Shown here one piece after another: positions 1-5,580 of a DNA stretch of 5,580 nt. This stretch comes from Rikenellaceae bacterium (lineage in GTDB: Bacteria; Bacteroidota; Bacteroidia; Bacteroidales; UBA932). Made by a program: the position numbers and the translations under genes. The notes beneath the pieces are model-generated. The model was not told the origin of the DNA. It worked only from the letters and a program-made list of their open reading frames with translations, and made no database searches. Each line of letters opens with the position of its first letter. Position 1 is the first letter of the stretch. The stretch lies in assembly GCA_012800665.1 (NCBI GenBank), contig JAAZIW010000272.1, positions 1 through 5,580 on the forward strand. The letters are read 5' to 3'.

Positions 1-2
1 CC

Positions 3-965
3 CTCGAAAGCAGCATGCTTTCAGGCGCCATCGAGAGAGCGCAAAAGAAGGTAGAGGAAAACAACTTCGGCATACGTAAGCGCCTTCTTGAATATGACGA
101 TGTGATGAATTATCAGCGCGAAGCGATTTACTCCCGCAGACGCAACGCCATTAGCGGCGACAAGGTGGAAATCGACCTCAGGAATATGATGATGGACTCC
201 ATCTCCCTTTTGGTGGAGCGCACTCAAGGCCTTGATTTTGAGGCTTTTGAAGAGAATCTTATGGCAAGTCTCTCGATTGACTGCGGGTTCGATGCCGACT
301 TTTATAAGGACGCTAAAAGCGATGAGCTTGTAAAGAGCTTGGTGGCGCATATGCAGGAAAGTTATCAGAGGCGTATGGACGCTTTGGTGGAAAAGCTTGC
401 GCCAATCATCAAGACCGTATATGAGAAGCAGGGCAGCATGTACAAGAATATTGCTATCCCCATATCTGACGGCCGCAAGACCATGACGCTTTCGGTAGAC
501 TTAGAAAAGGCCTATAATTCTGCCGGCCGTGAAGTGGGTAAGACTCTGAGCAAGAACATTATACTCTATCAGATAGACGAGCATTGGAAGCAGCACCTGC
601 GCGAAATGGACGATCTCAAGCAGAGCGTACAAAGCGCTTCTTATGAGCAAAAAGATCCCATTGTGGTTTACAAGCTCGAGAGCTATAATCTTTTCGCAGA
701 CATGCTGGAAAGTCTCAATCGGGATGTGCTTACCTTCCTCTTGAGGGCATTCGTACCCCTGAGGGATGCATCAGAGGCAGGGCCTCCCAATCGTGCCCAG
801 CGCAGAGCTCCGCAACTCAATGCACGTCGCGAGGATCTCTCCACCAATGCGGAACAAAGAAGCAATACTCCGGCAAAGGCCGAGAAAAAAATAGGCCGTA
901 ACGACCCCTGCCCCTGTGGCAGCGGTAAAAAATACAAACATTGTCATGGCAAGGGACAGGTTTAA
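3..965 (+). CDS. secA: Preprotein translocase ATPase SecA, C-terminal part (5' end outside window)
   Basis: SecA is the cytosolic motor ATPase that drives unfolded preproteins through the SecYEG channel. The reading frame is open from the first complete codon (position 3), so the gene begins upstream; 320 residues are visible. The fragment opens with the highly conserved IERAQKKVEENNFGIRKR and LLEYDDVMNYQR segments at the end of the second nucleotide-binding domain and the start of the helical scaffold. Around residues 190-235 it has the scaffold/wing signature DEHWKQHLREMDDLKQSV followed by QKDPIVVYKLESYNLFADML. A variable polar linker rich in R, A, Q and N follows. The protein ends with a SEC-C motif (NDPCPCGSGKKYKHCHGKG, C-x-C-x8-C-H), the zinc site that in family members binds SecB and phospholipids. 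The DEAD motor motifs lie outside the window. A bactofilin gene follows 22 nt downstream on the same strand. The identification is secure. Confidence 0.97.
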   Translation, partial: LESSMLSGAIERAQKKVEENNFGIRKRLLEYDDVMNYQREAIYSRRRNAISGDKVEIDLRNMMMDSISLLVERTQGLDFEAFEENLMASLSIDCGFDADFYKDAKSDELVKSLVAHMQESYQRRMDALVEKLAPIIKTVYEKQGSMYKNIAIPISDGRKTMTLSVDLEKAYNSAGREVGKTLSKNIILYQIDEHWKQHLREMDDLKQSVQSASYEQKDPIVVYKLESYNLFADMLESLNRDVLTFLLRAFVPLRDASEAGPPNRAQRRAPQLNARREDLSTNAEQRSNTPAKAEKKIGRNDPCPCGSGKKYKHCHGKGQV

Positions 966-987
966 AACACAAAACAAAAACAATAAT

Positions 988-1416
988 ATGAGTAACAGCA
1001 ACCAACCAATCGTGGATGTGAATGATGTATCTCACATCAGCGCAGGAACTGTCGTAAAAGGCGAAGTATCATCTCTCAACGATATTCGCGTGGATGGCGG
1101 CGTAGAGGGTAAAATCTATTCCAAAGGCAAAATTGTGGTGGGCGAGGGCGCCAGAATCACAGGAGCCCTGCTTTGCAGCAATGTTGACTTATGGGGCAAG
1201 ATGGAAGGCGATGTTTATGTAAAGGACACTATGTCCATCAAGGGCAATGCCTCTGTAAACGGCACCATCCACGTGAGAAAGTTTCAGGTGGAGATGGGAG
1301 CGCAAATCAATGGTACCTGCCATATGATTTCCGAGGCGGACTACGATAAATTCGTGAATGATGTGGTTACTACTCTCGTTCCGGGCGCTGTAAAGCCGGT
1401 TCCTGAGAAGAAGTAG
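988..1416 (+). CDS. Bactofilin (polymer-forming cytoskeletal protein, DUF583)
   Basis: Predicted 142-aa bactofilin. Bactofilins self-assemble without nucleotide into filaments or patches that scaffold cell-envelope enzymes and affect cell shape. Residues about 13-113 form the beta-helical DUF583 core, seen as repeated short strands with G/hydrophobic spacing: AGTVVKGEVSSLNDIRVDG, VEGKIYSKGKIVVGEGARI, GDVYVKDTMSIKGNASVNG, VEMGAQINGTCHMI. A flexible tail ending in PVPEKK follows, and length is typical of the family. The ATG at 988 was chosen because it follows an A-rich leader (966-987) with no Shine-Dalgarno, as is usual in Bacteroidota, and because its product starts with the normal short polar N-tail. 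The frame is open further upstream (an ATG at 952 and a non-ATG codon at 916), but these would overlap the end of secA and add unrelated residues. It is probably co-transcribed with secA. Its last 47 nt overlap the 3' end of the opposite-strand gene. Confidence 0.93.
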   Translation: MSNSNQPIVDVNDVSHISAGTVVKGEVSSLNDIRVDGGVEGKIYSKGKIVVGEGARITGALLCSNVDLWGKMEGDVYVKDTMSIKGNASVNGTIHVRKFQVEMGAQINGTCHMISEADYDKFVNDVVTTLVPGAVKPVPEKK

Positions 1417-1783
1417 TCAGCGGGTCTCTTTTAATCTTGAAAATTCTTGTGCCGGAACGGCAATAGCTGATGTCGAAGCATCGGCATATGTCGTTCCCGT
1501 ATCTTACTGTCGTGTAACTTGTCATATAGGCAGGTCTGAACCCCTGATTTTCCAGCAGCATAAGGTCGATTGACATCACCCCTTCCCGCAAGGCTTTTTC
1601 CAAAAGGCTGTAATTGCGGTTGAGGGCTGTTATTATACGATTGTGGTACATACGGAAATCCTTTGTCTTAAGGTTATGCCATGCGTTCTTGCATTGCTGG
1701 TTGCAGAATTTTTTGCCTATTCTGCCGCTTAGAGGCTTGCCGCACATAAGGCATTTGCCGTTTTTTTGTTGTTTCTTTGTCAT
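1370..1783 (-). CDS. Small four-cysteine zinc-finger protein, function unknown
   Basis: Predicted 137-aa cytoplasmic protein with an N-terminal treble-clef/zinc-ribbon-like motif. C11-x2-C14 and C27-x3-C31 lie in CLMCGKPLSGRIGKKFC followed by NQQCKNAWHN. A helical basic middle follows (residues about 40-70), then an aromatic region (AYMTSYTTVRYGN) near residues 85-97. It resembles a family of roughly 115-125-aa uncharacterised Bacteroidota proteins that open with a C-x2-C-G-x(n)-KFC motif and contain a YTT-x-x-GN block. That resemblance is from memory, not a search. Zinc binding is inferred from the cysteines; no activity can be assigned. The ATG at 1783 is preferred over an in-frame TTG nine bases upstream. 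The family-like core ends near residue 119. The remaining residues (PLTTSSQEPALQRPERE and neighbours) are largely encoded antisense to the bactofilin 3' end and look like run-on past a lost stop. No convincing promoter was seen upstream. Confidence 0.8.
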   Translation of the reverse strand: MTKKQQKNGKCLMCGKPLSGRIGKKFCNQQCKNAWHNLKTKDFRMYHNRIITALNRNYSLLEKALREGVMSIDLMLLENQGFRPAYMTSYTTVRYGNDICRCFDISYCRSGTRIFKIKRDPLTTSSQEPALQRPERE

Positions 1784-1903
1784 AGTTCCCAAAAATGCCT
1801 TGTTTTTGCCGTGCAGTCAAGGAGGTAAATTTTATTCGGTGATAATTTTCTGTTTCCGCCGGTCTGCGGTTTTATTTTAAGTCTCTTCAATTTTATTTGT
1901 CCT

Positions 1904-1918
1904 CCGCTTTAAAAGCGG
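1904..1918. repeat. Short inverted repeat CCGCTTT-A-AAAGCGG
   Basis: The two 7-base arms are perfectly complementary around a single A. As RNA it would form a CCGC/GCGG stem with an A/U-rich loop. A run of seven T's begins 14 bases downstream (1933-1939), too far for a textbook intrinsic terminator on the plus strand, and there is no T-run in the minus direction. It could be a regulator binding site between the divergent genes, or chance. Role unknown. Confidence 0.35.
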
Positions 1919-2032
1919 TATTCCGGCATATCTTTTTTTATCTTCCTTCAATCAAATTTTAATTATCCCCCTAAAACTTAAAAATCAAGCTTCCTTTCGT
2001 CACAGAACCACTCTTTCATGTAAATTCTTGCC

Positions 2033-2040
2033 TTACTTTG
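2033..2040 (+). promoter_or_regulatory. Probable Bacteroidota sigma-ABfr -7 box for ssb operon
   Basis: The sequence TTACTTTG closely matches the Bacteroidota -7 consensus TAnnTTTG, keeping the TTTG half. It lies 64 bases upstream of the ssb ATG. A -33 TTTG element is not clear: the nearest resemblance is TTTC at 2014-2017, with a spacer shorter than usual. If used, transcription would start near 2045-2048, putting the GC-rich hairpin at the very 5' end of the mRNA. It is the best candidate promoter for the ssb-lipoprotein-lipoprotein unit, because no room for another promoter exists between those genes. Confidence 0.45.
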
Positions 2041-2052
2041 CACACGTGGATG

Positions 2053-2077
2053 GGGCGGGACCGCGCGGCCCGAGCCC
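2053..2077 (+). promoter_or_regulatory. GC-rich hairpin in the ssb leader
   Basis: GGGC (2053-2056) can pair with GCCC (2074-2077). After a GA bulge, GGG (2057-2059) can pair with CCC (2069-2071), closing over a loop that contains the palindrome CCGCGCGG (2061-2068). The 25-base element is almost entirely G and C inside an otherwise AT-rich spacer. It lies between the predicted transcription start and the A-rich stretch before the ssb ATG. No T-run follows it, so it is not a standard terminator. It could stabilise the mRNA 5' end, influence translation, or be a protein-binding site in DNA; the function is inference. Confidence 0.4.
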
Positions 2078-2104
2078 TTCCGATTAACTTTAAAAACAAT
2101 AAAA

Positions 2105-2455
2105 ATGGAACATTTGAACAAAGTGCAATTGAGGGGAGTCGTAGGTACTGTGAATTTGCAGGAACTCTCCGGAAAAAGAGTATGCCGTTTCACCTTGGCT
2201 ACCGACAGGGCATATAAGGATGCTATGGGGGAGGCGAAAATAGACACCACCTGGCATACTGTAAATGCTTGGGAAGGAAGCAAAAACATTCCCGACCTCG
2301 AACTTATCAAAAAGGGGAGCAAGGTGGAGGTTTTGGGTAGGATAAGGAACAACAAGGTGGAGAATGCCGACGGAATCACTCAAACTTACAGCGACATCCA
2401 GGCCGTCAAAGTCAAATTATATAACGATGATGAACAGCTTTCCATAGAAATGTAG
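2105..2455 (+). CDS. ssb: Single-stranded DNA-binding protein, short Bacteroidales-type SSB
   Basis: Predicted 116-aa OB-fold protein that binds single-stranded DNA during replication, repair or recombination. The fold signature is clear: LNKVQLRGVVGTV (strand 1), VCRFTLATDRAYKD, TTWHTVNAWEG, and KKGSKVEVLGRIRNNKV. W50 and W56 align with the base-stacking positions W54 and F60 of E. coli SSB. The protein stops almost directly after the OB fold, in DDEQLSIEM. It lacks the long glycine/proline-rich linker and the canonical D-D-x-P-F tip that recruits partner proteins. This short form resembles SSB paralogs known in Bacteroidales, so it may not be the cell's main SSB. The ATG follows an A-rich leader without Shine-Dalgarno. 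The next gene starts one base after the TAG stop, implying an operon and re-initiation of translation. Confidence 0.93.
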   Translation: MEHLNKVQLRGVVGTVNLQELSGKRVCRFTLATDRAYKDAMGEAKIDTTWHTVNAWEGSKNIPDLELIKKGSKVEVLGRIRNNKVENADGITQTYSDIQAVKVKLYNDDEQLSIEM

Positions 2456-2456
2456 C

Positions 2457-4322
2457 ATGAAAAAGCTCGCAGCTGCGATATTTTTGTTTTGTATTTGCGC
2501 CTGTTCTTCCGTGCGCAAGGTGGAGGAATTGCAAAGCGGCATCATTGCGCCCGTTCTCAGCATAAGCGAAGACTTCGTGCCGGAAGAGATTGAGGTGGAT
2601 GTGCTCGTGAGTGACACCATCAAGGTGAGTGATGCGCAGGGGCGCGAAATGATAATCATGAAGGCGGTCAAAGACGAAGACGGGGAGATGGTGGCCACCG
2701 ATGTGATAGCTCCCGTGGTTGTAAGCGCCACTTTCCGGAATGTGGCAGAGCGTCACGGCGAGGTTGACTTATGTTTCGATGTCACCGTACCGGCCGACAT
2801 GGTGGAAAGCCGTTGGCAGCTGAGGCTCCGGCCGGTGCTGGGTGTTTTTTCAGACACTCTTCATCTTGCTCCCATCTTTATTACAGGACAGAAATATCGC
2901 AGGGCGCAGCTTCGCGGTTATCAAAGGTACCGGCGTTTTTTGGACAGTATTGTTTTGGACACCACTGTCTTTATAAGAGAAGGGCAGTTGGAGATTTTCC
3001 TGAGGCGCAATCTGCCTCAAATTTACGCTCTTAAAACCGACAGCAGCTATGTTTCAGACGAGCATTTCGCCTCGCTGTACGGAATTACCGAAAAAGAAGC
3101 GGTGCAGCATTACACCAATCGTTTCCTGCTTGCAAGCAACCGAAGACGCATAGCAGGCAAGAAAAAGATGTTCGCCCGTTATGTGAAGGCTCCGTTACGA
3201 ACGGACATACGCTTGGATACTGTAATTTCATCCGACGGAGGAGATATTATATATAATTATGTCCATACCATGCAGGTGCCGGCAGGCCTGCGCAAGGCGG
3301 AAATATCGCTCAGCGGCAGCGTTTATGAGGAAAACCGCGAGCTGTGCACCATGCCCCGCAGCGAGCCGCTTACATTTTATATCTCCTCGCTCAGCAGTCT
3401 TAGCGAGAGCAGCGAAAGGTATCTTGTGAAGATTATAGAACGGAGAGTGCAGGCGAATACTGCCTGTTATGTGGAATTTGCCTCCGGAAGTGCGCAAATA
3501 GATACCGCTTTGGGGAATAATTCCGGTGAGATGGGCCGTATTGCGGAAAATTTGGAAGAACTGCTTGGCAGCGGCAGATTTGACATCGATTCCATAGTGG
3601 TGCAGGCATCTTGTTCGCCTGAGGGCTCCTGGGGTTTTAACACGGGCCTTTCGCGAAGGCGCAGCGAGGCGGTTTGCAGTTATTATTCGGACCTCCGTTC
3701 CCGCGATACCATACATTTGGAATTCATCCCGCGCGAAATCCCTGAAAATTGGTCAGGCTTGGAGAAACTTGTGGAGAGGGATACCATTCTTACCGCCTCC
3801 CAAAAGAGCGAAATAGAGCGTATATGCTTGAATCCCGATCCCGATTTGCGCGAAAGAGAGCTTTCGCAGCTCGCTTGCTACAGGCATTTGAGGGAGGAAA
3901 TATATCCGCGTCTCAGGATTGTACGCTTCAACTTTTATCTGCACAGGCGGGGAATGGTGAAAGATACTGTTCACACCACTGTTTTGGACACCGCCTATAT
4001 GAATGGCGTGCAGGCTTTGCGTGATAGGGACTATAAGCGTGCTATTACTCTGCTAAGGCAATATGCAGACATCAATACCGCTCTTGCCTATATCGCACTC
4101 GACTATAACGCTTCGGCTTTGGCTGTGCTGGATGCTTTGCCGAGCGGTCCCAAGGTGGAGTATTTGCGTGCGCTTCTCTATGCCAGAAAAGGTAAAGACA
4201 GAGATGCCCTTCAGTGCTTTGTGAGAGCTTGCGAGATGGACCCGGGCTTTGTGCATAGAGCCAATCTCGACCCTGAAATCTCGGCTCTCAAGAAGAAATA
4301 TCAAATTTCGTATAAATTATGA
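2457..4322 (+). CDS. Fimbrial-locus lipoprotein: DUF3868-like, OmpA-like and TPR-like regions
   Basis: Predicted 621-aa outer-membrane lipoprotein. The signal peptide MKKLAAAIFLFCICAC carries a lipobox I-C-A-C, with lipidation expected at C16. Residues about 85-160 (RNVAERHGEVDL, then LRPVLGVFSDTLHLAPIFITG and a basic stretch) resemble the DUF3868 region of fimbria-associated Bacteroidales proteins. Residues about 337-425 are OmpA-like: VEFASGSAQID, then CSPEGSWGFNTGLSRRRSEAV. The peptidoglycan-contacting Asp of classical OmpA is a Ser here (S387), while the Arg-rich helix is kept, so cell-wall binding is uncertain. A family-typical ENWSGLEKLV and YPRLRIVRF follow. Residues about 511-597 look like one or two TPR-type helical repeats (YMNGVQALRDRDYKRAITLL and LRALLYARKGKDRDALQCF). 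It lies 1 nt after ssb and overlaps the Mfa2-like gene by ATGA. The likely role, inferred from family and neighbour, is assembly or anchoring of surface fimbriae. Domain edges are approximate. Confidence 0.82.
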   Translation: MKKLAAAIFLFCICACSSVRKVEELQSGIIAPVLSISEDFVPEEIEVDVLVSDTIKVSDAQGREMIIMKAVKDEDGEMVATDVIAPVVVSATFRNVAERHGEVDLCFDVTVPADMVESRWQLRLRPVLGVFSDTLHLAPIFITGQKYRRAQLRGYQRYRRFLDSIVLDTTVFIREGQLEIFLRRNLPQIYALKTDSSYVSDEHFASLYGITEKEAVQHYTNRFLLASNRRRIAGKKKMFARYVKAPLRTDIRLDTVISSDGGDIIYNYVHTMQVPAGLRKAEISLSGSVYEENRELCTMPRSEPLTFYISSLSSLSESSERYLVKIIERRVQANTACYVEFASGSAQIDTALGNNSGEMGRIAENLEELLGSGRFDIDSIVVQASCSPEGSWGFNTGLSRRRSEAVCSYYSDLRSRDTIHLEFIPREIPENWSGLEKLVERDTILTASQKSEIERICLNPDPDLRERELSQLACYRHLREEIYPRLRIVRFNFYLHRRGMVKDTVHTTVLDTAYMNGVQALRDRDYKRAITLLRQYADINTALAYIALDYNASALAVLDALPSGPKVEYLRALLYARKGKDRDALQCFVRACEMDPGFVHRANLDPEISALKKKYQISYKL

Positions 4323-5080
4323 AAAACGAGGCCGCCCTTTTATTTTCGGTATTGCTTCTTGCAGGATGCAGCGTAAAAGAAGACAGGAGCGCTTGTCCGG
4401 CTTTCTTGAATCTAAGCCTTTCCAACAGGGCTCTCATGCTTGCCCGCGATCTGCCTGTAAAACTCTTGGTGTCGGATGCAAAAGGGGAGGATACTCTGGA
4501 GCTTGATGCTTCCAATCCATCTATATGGCATGAGGTGGAAAAGGGAATGGTAACAGTGGAGTCGCTGCTTTCCAACGGTGCAGGCACATCGATTGCCTGG
4601 GGAGCTCAGAGCGACAGTTTGTGGGCATCTGTCGACAAGTTTTATATAGAAGAAGAGCAGGCGCACCGGCAGTTGAGTCTGCATAAACGCTTCGCCACCA
4701 TTTGGTTTATATTCGATAAGGGCATACCCTTGGATGATTATTCTTTCCTGATTCAGGGATATGTTGCAGGAACAGACCTTACCAAGATGTCCCCGATGAC
4801 AGGGGATTTCCGCTATCTGCTGGCAGTCCGCGAAGAGACGGCTTCGGTCAGACTGCCTCCTCAAAAGAACGACTCGCCCCTCATACTTCGCTGCAATGAT
4901 GCTTCTACAGGCAAGCGGCTGTGGGATTGGGACTTGTCGAAAGAATTGCTGCAGGCAGGTTATGATTGGGAAGCCGAGGACCTTAAAGATGCGAAGGTGT
5001 ATATACATCTCGCCCCTCTCAGCTTTAGCGTTATAATAGGCGGCTGGAGGGACGGAGGTGAGATATGTGAGATTATTTAA
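4319..5080 (+). CDS. Mfa2/FimB-family fimbrial anchor-like lipoprotein
   Basis: Predicted 253-aa lipoprotein. The signal peptide ends in lipobox L-A-G-C with C17 as the lipidated residue, directly followed by SVKEDRSACPAFLNLSLS. This C-x3-EDRxxCP pattern is the hallmark of the FimB/Mfa2 family, whose members anchor type V fimbriae to the outer membrane and limit their length. The acidic KED just after the lipidated Cys is reminiscent of Bacteroidota surface-export signals. The C-terminus (VYIHLAPLSFSVIIGGWRDG) matches the family's closing strand plus a Trp-containing end. It is somewhat shorter than the roughly 300 residues usual for the family, with no visible frameshift. The start overlaps the upstream gene by 4 nt (ATGA), suggesting translational coupling. 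The TAA stop shares a TTAA with the opposing permease gene. No fimbrillin gene is visible, so the partner fibre is unknown. Confidence 0.82.
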   Translation: MKNEAALLFSVLLLAGCSVKEDRSACPAFLNLSLSNRALMLARDLPVKLLVSDAKGEDTLELDASNPSIWHEVEKGMVTVESLLSNGAGTSIAWGAQSDSLWASVDKFYIEEEQAHRQLSLHKRFATIWFIFDKGIPLDDYSFLIQGYVAGTDLTKMSPMTGDFRYLLAVREETASVRLPPQKNDSPLILRCNDASTGKRLWDWDLSKELLQAGYDWEAEDLKDAKVYIHLAPLSFSVIIGGWRDGGEICEII

Positions 5081-5580
5081 GCCTTTTGTGCTACCGGCTG
5101 TTTGTCCGGATCCTTGAAGAGAATCATAAACAGGATTCCCACCACTAAGGCGTATGCTGCAAAGATATACCAGGCGGTGCTCCAGGAGGGTTCAGCGGCA
5201 TTGTAAACAAAGTGATTGACTACTTTGCCTGCCGCCCATGTGCCTATGGAGGCTCCAAGGCCGTTGGTCATCAGCATAAACAAGCCCTGAGCCGAACTCC
5301 TCATGCTTTTGTCGGTATTCTGATTGACATACAGCGAGCCGCTGATATTGAAGAAGTCGAAGGCTACCCCGTAAATTATGCAGCTGAGTACAAACATCCA
5401 AACGCCCGGTCCGGGATTGCCCGCTCCGAAGAGCCCGAAGCGCAGCACCCATGCAAACATGCTGATAAGCATCACCCTTTTAATGCCGAACTTTTTCATT
5501 GCAAAGGGGATGAGAAGTATGCAGAGGGTTTCGCTTATCTGGCTGATGCTGATAAGGGCATTTGCATTATTGGCTCCCCA
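5077..5580 (-). CDS. NupG-type nucleoside:H+ symporter (MFS), C-terminal part
   Basis: Inner-membrane permease of the major facilitator superfamily, nucleoside:H+ symporter (NupG/XapB) branch, expected to import nucleosides with protons. The frame is open to the window edge, so the start is missing; 167 C-terminal residues are visible, against a usual length of about 420. About five hydrophobic segments are readable, such as ALISISQISETLCILLIPF, VMLISMFAWVLRFGLFGAG and WYIFAAYALVVGILFMILF. The block YGVAFDFFNISGSLYV followed by RSSAQGLFMLMTNGLGASIG parallels the E. coli NupG stretch with YDFYYVTAYIYV and RTAAQGL. The exact substrate is inferred from family only. The ATG at 5499 is internal, since the conserved SQISET helix lies upstream of it. 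The gene converges on the Mfa2-like gene with a 4-nt overlap, and no terminator hairpin is evident between them. Confidence 0.9.
   Translation of the reverse strand, partial: WGANNANALISISQISETLCILLIPFAMKKFGIKRVMLISMFAWVLRFGLFGAGNPGPGVWMFVLSCIIYGVAFDFFNISGSLYVNQNTDKSMRSSAQGLFMLMTNGLGASIGTWAAGKVVNHFVYNAAEPSWSTAWYIFAAYALVVGILFMILFKDPDKQPVAQKA

Larger units (their letters stand above)
1784..2104. other. AT-rich divergent intergenic region
   Basis: These 321 bases separate the start of the minus-strand zinc-finger gene from the start of ssb, so they should hold promoters in both directions. The first 250 bases are AT-rich with long T and A tracts and no plausible gene. One small near-perfect inverted repeat sits at 1904-1918. 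The last 70 bases hold a Bacteroidota-like promoter box and a strikingly GC-rich hairpin, listed separately. An open frame at 1614-1880 on the plus strand runs into this region but lacks any protein-like character. No tRNA or recognisable riboswitch was seen. Confidence 0.8.

Noticed and set aside
916..987. Upstream start giving a 166-residue bactofilin that overlaps secA
   Set aside because: The extra residues are an out-of-frame reading of the secA zinc-motif codons. The ATG at 988, after an A-rich leader, gives a normal bactofilin N-terminus.
1417..1460. Terminator after the bactofilin gene
   Set aside because: There is a short TCTTTT stretch but no stem of useful length before it, and the DNA codes for the opposing gene.
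1784..1792. TTG start adding three residues to the zinc-finger protein
   Set aside because: An ATG lies three codons downstream, and nothing favours the rarer TTG start.
1856..1877. CCGC-loop-GCGG followed by TTTTATTTT as an intrinsic terminator
   Set aside because: The stem is only 4 bp, and the nearest plus-strand gene (bactofilin) ends 440 bases upstream, beyond an opposing gene. Too weak to call.
1614..1880. 88-codon plus-strand open frame rich in F, L and C
   Set aside because: It is mostly antisense to the cysteine-containing start of the zinc-finger gene. Its hydrophobic look comes from reading AT-rich and antisense DNA.
3228..3716. 162-codon open frame antisense to the OmpA-like lipoprotein gene
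   Set aside because: It is fully contained within the conserved OmpA-like coding region, with no family-like motif and no leader of the type seen at the real starts.
4412..5008. 198-codon open frame antisense to the Mfa2-like gene
   Set aside because: It lies fully inside a well-supported gene, has no recognisable domain, and its composition looks like a reverse-frame shadow.

Overview
The window looks like chromosomal DNA of a Bacteroidota bacterium, most likely order Bacteroidales. The evidence is a SecA C-terminus next to a short bactofilin, an Mfa2/FimB-type lipoprotein starting with the C-x3-EDRxxCP signature, a DUF3868/OmpA-like fimbrial-locus lipoprotein, a NupG-type MFS permease of the kind common in that order, and start codons preceded by A-rich leaders rather than Shine-Dalgarno sequences. 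No mobile element, CRISPR array, tRNA or rRNA was found. Genus cannot be fixed by reading alone.

Layout, left to right. (1) Positions 3-965, + strand: the last 320 codons of secA, ending in an intact SEC-C zinc motif, followed 22 nt later by a bactofilin (988-1416). (2) Positions 1370-1783, - strand: a small four-cysteine zinc-finger protein that converges on the bactofilin and overlaps its 3' end by 47 nt. (3) Positions 1784-2104: an AT-rich divergent intergenic region with a probable Bacteroidota-type promoter and a GC-rich leader hairpin just before ssb. (4) Positions 2105-5080, + strand: a tight three-gene unit made of a short SSB paralog, a 621-aa lipoprotein (DUF3868-like N-terminus, OmpA-like domain, TPR-like tail) and a 253-aa Mfa2/FimB-like lipoprotein. 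The junctions are a 1-nt gap and a 4-nt ATGA overlap. (5) Positions 5077-5580, - strand: the C-terminal 167 residues of a nucleoside permease whose stop codon shares a TTAA palindrome with the stop of the Mfa2-like gene.

How the genes work together. secA (protein export) and the bactofilin (polymer-forming cytoskeletal scaffold) may be co-transcribed. The two lipoproteins look like outer-membrane accessory or anchoring components of a type V (FimA/Mfa1-like) fimbria, but no fimbrillin gene is present in the window. The most notable point is that these surface lipoproteins appear translationally coupled to a cytoplasmic single-stranded-DNA-binding protein, a pairing with no obvious functional rationale. 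The other genes look like ordinary chromosomal genes.
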